Shown piece by piece: positions 1 to 6,816 of a DNA stretch of 18,257 nucleotides. The notes under the pieces are model-generated. The model was not told where the DNA came from. It did not search any database and saw only the letters and a program-made list of their open reading frames with translations. The DNA is from an uncultured Phycisphaerales bacterium (GTDB taxonomy: Bacteria > Planctomycetota > Phycisphaerae > Phycisphaerales > UBA1924), in contig CALFMQ010000385.1 in the NCBI GenBank assembly GCA_937879825.1, positions 1 to 18,257 on the forward strand, written 5' to 3'. Within the stretch, counting starts at the first letter, position 1. Each line of letters begins with the position of its first letter. Both the position numbers and the translations under genes were made by a program.

Positions 1-78
1 TTCCGAACGATACGCGATCTCAACTCAGCGGCCGGCGGTGCCGCGGAGCACTTTGATACTGATGAGGTGAGTCCATGA
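1..78 (+). CDS. C-terminal fragment of an upstream gene, probably in the metal-efflux operon
   Basis: An open frame runs from the window edge to a TGA at 76-78. The visible 25 residues end in a polar, acidic tail (E-H-F-D-T-D-E-V-S-P). Its stop overlaps the start of the next gene in an ATGA arrangement, which suggests translational coupling. The fragment is too short to show a domain. In heavy-metal RND operons the gene ahead of the adaptor is often a TolC-like outer-membrane channel. That identity is inferred from context only. The other two frames also lack early stops, so the call rests mainly on the overlap. Confidence 0.5.
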   Translation, partial: FRTIRDLNSAAGGAAEHFDTDEVSP

Positions 79-1448
79 ACTGTCGGCATTCTCGATCTGC
101 GGTTGCGCTCGTGGGGTTGCTGTGCCTCTCGCTGCTCGCTGCATGCTCGCGTGGCCCGTCGAAGCCCGAGCTAGCCAATGCGGCGAATGATGAGACATCT
201 CTGACCGACAGGGTCGAGATTCCGGCGACCGTCCGCAACAACCTCGGCATTACATTCGCCAAGGTGGAGCGCCGGCGCGTGGAGAGCACGATTCGCATGC
301 CCGGCGCGTTCGAGCTTCAGCCCCTCGCACGCCACGAGTATCGGATGACGCTCCCGGGCCGGGTCGAGATTGAGGTCGATCAATACCAACGTGTCGAACC
401 GGGAGATCTTCTCTACCGCTTCCTTTCACCCGAGTGGCCTGAACTTCAGCACGAGATCATCGTGGGCGAGCAGGAGATCGAGGCGGCCAACGCCGCGATC
501 GGTGTTGCGCGGGCCAGGACCGATGAAGCGGAGAGGCGGCTCGCGATCATGCGTGACCGGGTTGCATCTCTGTCGCAGGCGGAAGTACGCAATGCGGATC
601 TTGAAGCGCAGGCTGCCGAGATCGAGGCGAGTCTCCCGCGATTGCGCGCGGAGTTGAAGCAGACCGAGACCGCCCTGGCCAACGCTCACCGGACCCGCGA
701 ACACGCGATGCACAGGGCGTCGGCGGCGACGGGCATCGGTGAGGAACAGCTCCAATCGCTCGTTGAGGTCGGGGGCGGATCGGTCCCTACGTTTCAGACC
801 ATCATCTGGATCGAGGTTCGCGCGACCGAGGGCGGAGTTGTGGAGTCCTTGGCGCTGACAGACGGCGCATTCGCCGAGGCGCCGTCGCTCGTCTTATCGA
901 TCATCGATCCGGGAAAGGTGCGATTCCGGGCGCTGGCATTGCAGTCCGACCTCGCGCGACTTGGAGATGTTCGCCGGGCACGCATTGTGCCTCCGGTGGG
1001 GCAGGGAATCGATGTGAATGACGGCGTTGAAGCGATGGTCGAAATCGGGCTCGAGGCGGATCCCCGGCAGCGAACCATCCCGATACTGGCGACGCCCTCA
1101 GAGACGCGGCCGTGGATCCGCCAGGGCGTCTCGGCATTTCTTGAGGTCGCTGTGGAGTCGACCGGCGGGCCGGCGTTGGCGATTCCCAGATCGTCGATCG
1201 TCAAGGACGGAGTCACGCATGTGTTCTTCCGGCGCGATCCGAGCGATCCGAACAAAGCGATCCGCGTTGAGGCCGACATGGGCGTCGACGACGGTCGCTG
1301 GGTCGTCATCAACAGCGGCGTCGGACTGGGAGACGAGATTGTTTTGGATGGCGCGTACGAGTTGAAGCTGGCGAGTCAGCAGAGCGGCGTTGTCCAGAAG
1401 GGGGGCCATGTCCACGCGGACGGCACATTCCATGAAGGCGATCATTGA
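75..1448 (+). CDS. HME-RND efflux periplasmic adaptor lipoprotein (CusB/CzcB-like membrane fusion protein)
   Basis: This 457-residue protein is the adaptor that would join an inner-membrane RND pump to an outer-membrane channel. It starts with a lipoprotein signal whose lipobox L-A-A-C places the lipidated cysteine at residue 24. Residues about 90-125 form the first half of a lipoyl/barrel-sandwich domain, with the typical V-E-P-G-D-L-L-Y turn. Residues about 130-215 are a long Glu/Ala/Arg-rich coiled-coil hairpin. The second half of the sandwich and the beta-barrel follow. The C-terminus is His-rich (H445, H447, H453, H457), which could bind metal. A GAGGTGAG element precedes the ATG. The RND gene begins 15 bp downstream. 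The family is clear; the metal is not determined by the sequence. Confidence 0.93.
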   Translation: MNCRHSRSAVALVGLLCLSLLAACSRGPSKPELANAANDETSLTDRVEIPATVRNNLGITFAKVERRRVESTIRMPGAFELQPLARHEYRMTLPGRVEIEVDQYQRVEPGDLLYRFLSPEWPELQHEIIVGEQEIEAANAAIGVARARTDEAERRLAIMRDRVASLSQAEVRNADLEAQAAEIEASLPRLRAELKQTETALANAHRTREHAMHRASAATGIGEEQLQSLVEVGGGSVPTFQTIIWIEVRATEGGVVESLALTDGAFAEAPSLVLSIIDPGKVRFRALALQSDLARLGDVRRARIVPPVGQGIDVNDGVEAMVEIGLEADPRQRTIPILATPSETRPWIRQGVSAFLEVAVESTGGPALAIPRSSIVKDGVTHVFFRRDPSDPNKAIRVEADMGVDDGRWVVINSGVGLGDEIVLDGAYELKLASQQSGVVQKGGHVHADGTFHEGDH

Positions 1449-1463
1449 GCGGAGCGAGACGCC

Positions 1464-4400
1464 ATGCTGAAGAAACTGATCCGATTCTCGCTCGATCACG
1501 CCGCCTTGGTTCTGGTGCTGGGTGGTGTGCTCCTCGCGCTTGCGGCGTATCGATTGCCCAGAACGCCTGTTGACGTCTTTCCCGAGCTCAACGCGCCGAC
1601 GGTTGTCATCATGACCGAAGCGCCCGGTTTGGCCGCCGATGAGGTCGAGCAGTACGTCACATTCCCGATCGAGACCGCCGTGAACGGGATTCCTGGAGTT
1701 CGGCGCGTGCGGACCAGCAGCGCGATCGGGCTCTCGATCGCGTATGTCGAGTTTGATTGGGGCACGGATATTTACCGCGCACGCCAGCTCGTCTCGGAGC
1801 GGCTCGACACGATCCGCGAGGACCTGCCGCCGGATGCGCACGCGGAGATGACGCCCATTACGAGCATCACGGGCGAGATCATGCTCCTCGCGGTGTCCTC
1901 GCCCGACGGGGCGGTCCCCCCGATGGAACTCCGCGCATACGCCGAGTTCGACCTGCGGAACAAGCTGCTGGCCATCCCCGGCGTTTCGCAGGTGTCCGTG
2001 ATCGGCGGCGAGTTGCCCGAGTATCAGGTGCTCGTGCAGCAGGAGAAACTCCGGTTGTATGACCTCGCGGTCGATGATGTCATCGACGCGACGGGCCAAT
2101 CGCACAGCACGCTCAGCGCGGGCTATCTGGCCGATGTGGACAGTCTCGAGCTGCCTATCAGGCAGAGCGGACGGGTGCGATCCGTCGGGGACATCGCCGG
2201 CACGGTGATCAAGTATCACGACGGCGCACCGGTCACGATCGGCCAGGTCGCGGAGGTCCGGCTCGGGCCGGCACCGAAACGCGGCACCGGAGCGGACGGG
2301 GGTCACCCCGCGGTCGTCATGACGATTCAAAAGGCGCCCGGAACGAATACGCTCGTCATCACCGACCAGATCGACCGGATGCTGGATGCGCTGGAGCCGC
2401 TGCTCCCGGCGGGTGTCGAGATCAATCGCGATATCTTTCGCCAGGCGGATTTCATCGGGTTCTCGGTCAGCAATGTCGTGCATGCGCTTCGCGACGCTGC
2501 GATCATCGTTTCGATCATTCTCATCTTGTTCCTGCTCAATCTCCGGACGACACTGATCACGCTCACAGCGCTGCCGCTGTCGCTGGCGGTGGCGCTGCTG
2601 GTGCTCGACTGGATGGGTGAGACCATCAATGTCATGACGCTGGGCGGCCTCGCGATCGCCGTCGGCAGTCTCGTCGATGACGCCATCATCGACGTTGAGA
2701 ATGTGTTCCGCCGGCTCAAGGAGAACGCCGGGAAGCCCGAGGGGCAACGCCATCCGAAACTCCGAGTGATCTTCGAGGCGAGCAACGAGATCCGCCCCGC
2801 GATGGTCTTCGCGACGGTCATCATCGCCATCGTGTTCCTGCCCCTCATGTTCCTCGAGGGCATCGAGGGACGGTTCTTCCGGCCGCTGGGTATCGCGTTC
2901 GTCGTGTCGATCCTCGCATCGCTCGTCGTGGCGCTGACGGTGACGCCGGCGATGTGCCGCTATCTGCTCCACGAGCGGCCCGGGCGCCACGAGTCGAACG
3001 ACGGGATTCTCGTCCGTCTGCTGAAACGGCTATACGAACCGATGCTGCGCTTGGCCGTGCGCGCGCGTATCTGGGTGCTCACGCTCGCGGGAGTCGCGAC
3101 ATTATTGAGTCTCTGGCTCGCATCAACATTCGGCACGTCGTTCCTGCCCGAGTTCCGCGAGGGCACCTTCACCGTCTTTCTCAGTGCGCCGCCCGGCACA
3201 TCGCTTCCCGCGAGCGACCGGATGGCCTCGGCGATCGAGAGGCAGCTCATTGGAGTCGAGGGCGTCAAGAGTGTGACTCGGAGGACCGGCCGCGCCGAGC
3301 GCGATGAGCACGCCGAGCCCGTCAGCAACTCCGAGATCGAGATCACGGTCGAGCCCGGACACGACAGCGTCGGGGTTCGGGAGCAGATATCAAAGGTTCT
3401 CGATCAGGTGCCGGGCGTCACCACGAATGTCGGCCAGCCGATCGAGCATCGTCTCAGTCATATTTTGTCGGGAACACCCGCGGCGATCGCGATCAGCATC
3501 TACGGAGATGACCTTGATGTGCTGCGAGCGATTGCCAAGGAGATCGAAGCGGAGCTCAAGGCCCTCCCCGGGGCACGCGATGTGGCCGCCAATCGTGAGG
3601 TCCTGATCCAATCCCTCCCGGTCGAGTACCAGCCCGCCGAGCTCGCGGCATACGGCCTCACGCCGCGCGGGGCGGCGGAGCAGGTCCGCAACGCGGTGTT
3701 TGGTGTTGAGGTCGCCGAAGTCAACGAGGGCGTCCGGCGTTACTCGATGGTTGTCCGTCTCGAGGAGTCCGAGCGCGACTCCGTCGGCGATCTCAGGCGC
3801 CTCGTGCTCCGGGGCAGCGGGGGGGCGCTGGTGCGGCTCGAAGAGGTCGCGGTGATCGGGCCGGAGATGGCCTCGAATCTCATCGCGCGCGAGAACGCTC
3901 AGAGAAAGGCCGTCGTGTCGCTCAATGTCGCCGACGGCTCCACTCTCGGGCATCTCATCGGACAGGTGCGCGAGCGTGTCGATCCGATCGTGCAGAGGCA
4001 TGGATACCTGGTGAACTACGGCGGGCAGTTCGAGGCGCAACAGTCCGCCTCGCGCACCATCACGCTCTTCAGCGGCGTCGTCCTCCTCGTGATGATCCTG
4101 CTGCTCAATCTGGCGATCGGGTCGTTGCGTGTCTCGCTGCTGGTGCTCGTCAACCTGCCGCTGGCGTTGATTGGCGGGATCCTTGCGATCTTCCTGACCG
4201 AGTCGCCCAATCCGTTCACGAACCTCGCCGGGCTCATGGGTCTCGGGTCGTACACGGCGCCGGTCATCTCGATCGCGAGTCTTGTGGGGTTCATCACGCT
4301 CTTCGGCATCGCGGTGCGCAACGGCATCCTGCTGGTCAACCACTACAAACACTTGACGATCGTTGAAGGTGTGGCGATGCAGGAGGCGATCGTGCGAGGG

Positions 4401-4637
4401 TCCATGGAGCGGCTTGTGCCGATTCTCATGACCGCCCTGACAGCGGCGCTCGCCCTGATCCCGATCATTCTCAAGGGCGACAAGCCGGGCAACGAGATCC
4501 TCGCGCCACTCTCGGTGGTGATCCTCGGAGGCCTGTTGACCTCGACATTTCTGAATCTTGTTGTGGTGCCGGCGGGATATGCCGCGATTCACCGGTCGCG
4601 ATCCGAGGTCGAGCGCCGGGAAGCCCGAGACACCTGA
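1464..4637 (+). CDS. HME-RND heavy-metal efflux pump (CusA/CzcA family)
   Basis: This 1057-residue inner-membrane proton/metal antiporter has the usual length and two-fold layout: TM1 near residues 13-30, a large periplasmic porter loop, a TM2-6 cluster, a second porter loop and a TM8-12 cluster. TM4 carries V-D-D-A-I-I-D-V-E-N with D405 and E412, matching the acidic relay residues of CusA. TM10 reads G-I-A-V-R-N-G-I, with R952 near where AcrB has a lysine. The CusA methionine triad is missing: the aligned segments read V-F-L-S-A-P-P, V-S-N-S-E-I-E-I and R-L-S-H-I-L-S-G. A divalent cation or other substrate is therefore more likely than Cu(I)/Ag(I), but this is inference. GGAG at 1451-1454 supports the chosen start. 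Confidence 0.95.
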   Translation: MLKKLIRFSLDHAALVLVLGGVLLALAAYRLPRTPVDVFPELNAPTVVIMTEAPGLAADEVEQYVTFPIETAVNGIPGVRRVRTSSAIGLSIAYVEFDWGTDIYRARQLVSERLDTIREDLPPDAHAEMTPITSITGEIMLLAVSSPDGAVPPMELRAYAEFDLRNKLLAIPGVSQVSVIGGELPEYQVLVQQEKLRLYDLAVDDVIDATGQSHSTLSAGYLADVDSLELPIRQSGRVRSVGDIAGTVIKYHDGAPVTIGQVAEVRLGPAPKRGTGADGGHPAVVMTIQKAPGTNTLVITDQIDRMLDALEPLLPAGVEINRDIFRQADFIGFSVSNVVHALRDAAIIVSIILILFLLNLRTTLITLTALPLSLAVALLVLDWMGETINVMTLGGLAIAVGSLVDDAIIDVENVFRRLKENAGKPEGQRHPKLRVIFEASNEIRPAMVFATVIIAIVFLPLMFLEGIEGRFFRPLGIAFVVSILASLVVALTVTPAMCRYLLHERPGRHESNDGILVRLLKRLYEPMLRLAVRARIWVLTLAGVATLLSLWLASTFGTSFLPEFREGTFTVFLSAPPGTSLPASDRMASAIERQLIGVEGVKSVTRRTGRAERDEHAEPVSNSEIEITVEPGHDSVGVREQISKVLDQVPGVTTNVGQPIEHRLSHILSGTPAAIAISIYGDDLDVLRAIAKEIEAELKALPGARDVAANREVLIQSLPVEYQPAELAAYGLTPRGAAEQVRNAVFGVEVAEVNEGVRRYSMVVRLEESERDSVGDLRRLVLRGSGGALVRLEEVAVIGPEMASNLIARENAQRKAVVSLNVADGSTLGHLIGQVRERVDPIVQRHGYLVNYGGQFEAQQSASRTITLFSGVVLLVMILLLNLAIGSLRVSLLVLVNLPLALIGGILAIFLTESPNPFTNLAGLMGLGSYTAPVISIASLVGFITLFGIAVRNGILLVNHYKHLTIVEGVAMQEAIVRGSMERLVPILMTALTAALALIPIILKGDKPGNEILAPLSVVILGGLLTSTFLNLVVVPAGYAAIHRSRSEVERREARDT

Positions 4638-4673
4638 TCAATCTCGATACCAATCCCTCAAGGAGTACGATTC

Positions 4674-5213
4674 ATGAACACACTCAAGCACGCCCTTCCC
4701 GTCTTCGCCGTCATTGCAGCCGCGGGGCTCGCTCTTCCCGGATGCAAGAAGTCCGAGCCGGGCGCCAAGTCAACGCAGGACTCCGGTACCCAGCAGCACG
4801 AGGATGACACGCACACCCACGACGACGGCTCGACCCACGAGGACCACGCCGACGATCACGCGGGCGAAGATAACCACGCGCACGACGAGGTGTCGCTCGG
4901 CGTGATCACGATTGGCGGGATGACCATCGAGCTCGCCCAAGGCCACGGCGCGATCGAGGCGGGCCACGAGGGCCACCTGGTTGTGAAGCTTCCGTACAAC
5001 GATAAGGGCGCGACGATCGTGCGCGCGTGGATCGGCACCGAAGATCGCACGCTCTCATTTGTCGGCAAAGGCGAATACGCCGCATCGCACGACGACTACG
5101 ACATTCACGCGGTAGCCCCCGATCCGCTCCCGCCCGGCGCGATGTGGTGGATCGAGGTTCAGAAGCCGGACGGGTCGAAGAGCGTCGGGTCGGCCGAGCC
5201 GATCATCGACTGA
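4674..5213 (+). CDS. His/Asp-rich lipoprotein of the metal-efflux operon
   Basis: This 179-residue predicted lipoprotein has lipobox L-P-G-C with Cys24. Residues 41-72 are a low-complexity metal-binding-like segment holding eight His (42, 47, 49, 55, 58, 62, 68, 70) and thirteen Asp/Glu. A short linker with three more His (91, 98, 101) leads into a compact domain, residues about 73-179. It includes the motifs H-D-D-Y-D-I-H and G-A-M-W-W-I-E-V. I do not recognise a named family for this domain. AGGAG at 4661-4665 sits 8 nt before the ATG, and the pump gene ends 36 bp upstream. Context suggests a periplasmic metal-binding accessory, such as a buffer or donor to the adaptor. That role is inferred. 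Confidence 0.88.
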   Translation: MNTLKHALPVFAVIAAAGLALPGCKKSEPGAKSTQDSGTQQHEDDTHTHDDGSTHEDHADDHAGEDNHAHDEVSLGVITIGGMTIELAQGHGAIEAGHEGHLVVKLPYNDKGATIVRAWIGTEDRTLSFVGKGEYAASHDDYDIHAVAPDPLPPGAMWWIEVQKPDGSKSVGSAEPIID

Positions 5214-5242
5214 TCGCCCAATCATGTGCTTGTGCGTCGTTG

Positions 5243-6088
5243 TTACGGGCAGGTCGCGCCGAAGTTGGCGAGTATGACATTCAGATCGTCTACATCGATG
5301 ATCCCGTCGGCATTCGCCAGATCGCGCGGGTCACCCACACCGACGCTCGAGCCGAAGACCGAGAGTATCGCATTGAGATCGTCGACATTCACCATGGAGT
5401 CGTTGTTGGCGACGTCGCCGGGGCACGAGGGAGTCGGGATCGACTGCGGGCCTGTGTAGAAGCCGACATGATCGATGTACATCGTCACGGGGACCGTGAT
5501 CAGCCCGCCCGGGTTCGATGCGCGCGTCTCGAAGTTGATGATGTACGCCATCGTGGGAGATGTCGTGAAGTTCTGGATGCCGTTGCCGTCCCCGCCGCCC
5601 GAGTCCACGAACTGTGAGAATGGGATGTTGTAGACATTCGTGCCCGGGTCGAGGAACACCGCCAGCGATACCCATTCATCATCGCCGTTGCCGATGTCGA
5701 TCACGCCGTCGAGATTGTCATCTTCACGAATCGTGACCGAGACACTGAGCGTTCCCTCTGGGGGCGATTGCACGGTGAGACTGAAGGTGTCCGCGCCGGC
5801 GGGCACATCGAGCGCTGCGCCGGTCACGAGGTTGGAGCCGAGACCGACGCCGTTGGCGTTGAAGAAGCTCGATACGAAGTTGATATTCACCTGGCATGAG
5901 TCGCCCGTATGGATCACATTGGGCGAGTTGGCGATGGTCCACGAGGTCACGCCGCCGAAGTAGGAGTACAGGCGGTTGATGTCGGGCGTGGCTTCGTCGA
6001 ACTCCGCCGGGAGCGTGCCGGCGCCGGCCGCCGCGATCGAACCGGCGGCCAGGATCAGCAGGGAGGCGATCGTTGTCTGAGTCTTCAT
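5243..6088 (-). CDS. Secreted dockerin-tailed protein with a beta-rich N-terminal domain
   Basis: I start this gene at 6088, not at the upstream ATG at 6109. The 6088 ATG is preceded by AAAGGG and begins a good Sec signal peptide (M-K-T-Q-T-T-I-A-S-L-L-I-L, cleavage near residues 21-23). The mature part, residues about 25-220, looks like a beta-sandwich, with alternating hydrophobic strands and acidic D-D-N-L-D-G-V-I-D turns. It resembles carbohydrate-binding-type folds only loosely and I cannot name a family. Residues 222-281 are a dockerin-like tail: C-P-G-D, two D-D-L-N helices (V-N-V-D-D-L-N and I-D-V-D-D-L-N) and a terminal T-C-P. The tail probably binds calcium and may attach the protein to a cell-surface partner. 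Its stop lies 29 bp from the convergent metal-efflux operon. Confidence 0.85.
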   Translation of the reverse strand: MKTQTTIASLLILAAGSIAAAGAGTLPAEFDEATPDINRLYSYFGGVTSWTIANSPNVIHTGDSCQVNINFVSSFFNANGVGLGSNLVTGAALDVPAGADTFSLTVQSPPEGTLSVSVTIREDDNLDGVIDIGNGDDEWVSLAVFLDPGTNVYNIPFSQFVDSGGGDGNGIQNFTTSPTMAYIINFETRASNPGGLITVPVTMYIDHVGFYTGPQSIPTPSCPGDVANNDSMVNVDDLNAILSVFGSSVGVGDPRDLANADGIIDVDDLNVILANFGATCP

Positions 6089-6131
6089 CTTTGGCCCTTT
6101 CGTCGGCATCGGTGCGTGTCACTTTGGAATT

Positions 6132-6160
6132 CCCCCGGAGCGCGTTTGGCGCGCCGGGGG
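6132..6160 (-). terminator. GC-rich hairpin downstream of the single-module protein gene
   Basis: CCCCCGG at 6132-6138 pairs with CCGGGGG at 6154-6160. An inner CGCG/CGCG helix and a two-base bulge sit inside. It lies 38 bp past the stop at 6198 on the minus strand. No clear T-tract follows on that strand, so it may be only a weak terminator or an mRNA 3' structure. Confidence 0.4.
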
Positions 6161-6197
6161 GTGCATTCGTCGCCCATTGGGGCGCTGTGGGGCCGGC

Positions 6198-6617
6198 TCA
6201 GTTGAAGGTGCCGGAGATGGGGCCGACGGTGATCGAGTCGCCGGCGGCGATGTGCGGGAAGTCGGTGGGAAGCGGGGTGCCGTCGCCCGGATCATCGATG
6301 AACTGCGCGGTGCGGAACTGCAGCTCGCCGCCGCCGAGGGCGTCGGTGATGATCGTGCCGAAGAGCATGCCGTTGACCTGGACGGCCAGTTCGGTGTCGG
6401 GCGCGAAGTCCTCGACCTCGACGCTGAAGCGCTGCTCGAGGACGTTGCCGCGCTGACGCTCGCGATAATCGGCGCTGCCGGAAGCGAGCGTCATGCCGCT
6501 GAGGTTGGCACGGACGCGGAACGAGTTGGAGTTCGCGGCGAGGGCGAACTGCGAGGCCGAAGCCACCACCACGGTCGAGGCGAGTCCGGCGAGAGCGAGT
6601 GAGAGAGTGCGGTTCAT
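6198..6617 (-). CDS. Small secreted single-module protein, relative of the four-module protein at 11716-13341
   Basis: The start is taken at 6617: GGAG lies 8 nt upstream and the ATG begins a clear signal peptide (M-N-R-T-L-S-L-A-L-A-G, cleavage near A27 after A-L-A). The longer frame to 6749 would run towards the preceding gene's terminator and has no signal peptide. The product has 139 residues. The mature part is one beta-rich module: G-S-A-D-Y-R, then R-F-S-V-E-V-E-D, then V-N-G-x(3)-G-T-I, then G-G-E-L-Q-F. It ends in a segment with L-P-T-D-F-P and A-G-D-S-I-T-V. The same ordered motifs recur in the larger protein. No catalytic residues are evident. The function is unknown, but it is most likely an exported structural or binding module. 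Confidence 0.85.
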   Translation of the reverse strand: MNRTLSLALAGLASTVVVASASQFALAANSNSFRVRANLSGMTLASGSADYRERQRGNVLEQRFSVEVEDFAPDTELAVQVNGMLFGTIITDALGGGELQFRTAQFIDDPGDGTPLPTDFPHIAAGDSITVGPISGTFN

Positions 6618-6752
6618 CTGAAATCTCCTGTATCCAAATCGCAGTTGGGTCGGAACAACGCGTCCGACGTTTCTTTTGCCCTCATGGATAAGGAGCCCGC
6701 GCCAGCCGCCCAGATACATCCACCAGGAGAAAATGTTGTGTTCCGCCACGAA

Positions 6753-6787
6753 TCAATTGAAAGGGCCCCTCCACAAGGGAGGGGCCC
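6753..6787 (-). terminator. Intrinsic terminator of the beta-helix dockerin gene
   Basis: A perfect 10-bp inverted repeat, GGGCCCCTCC at 6763-6772 and GGAGGGGCCC at 6778-6787, encloses a 5-nt loop. On the minus strand it is followed by TTTCAATT. It starts 30 bp past the stop at 6817. Confidence 0.7.
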
Positions 6788-6816
6788 GGCGTCATCGCTC
6801 GAGTGTATTGCGGACG

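Noticed and set aside
1098..2990. A 630-residue minus-strand open frame across the adaptor and pump genes
   Set aside because: It is antisense to two clear efflux genes, is rich in Arg/Asp/His/Glu, has no recognisable domain and reflects high-GC codon bias.
3390..4592. A 400-residue minus-strand open frame inside the pump gene
   Set aside because: Same composition artefact, fully antisense to the pump, with no signal or motif.
6649..6668. Inverted repeat GTCGGA / TCCGAC upstream of the single-module gene
   Set aside because: Only six base pairs with an 8-nt loop, no T-tract and no clear regulatory context, so it is too weak to list as a feature.
6618..6749. N-terminal extension of the single-module protein to 6749
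   Set aside because: The extension has no signal peptide, runs close to the preceding terminator hairpin, and a good ribosome binding site and signal peptide occur at 6617.
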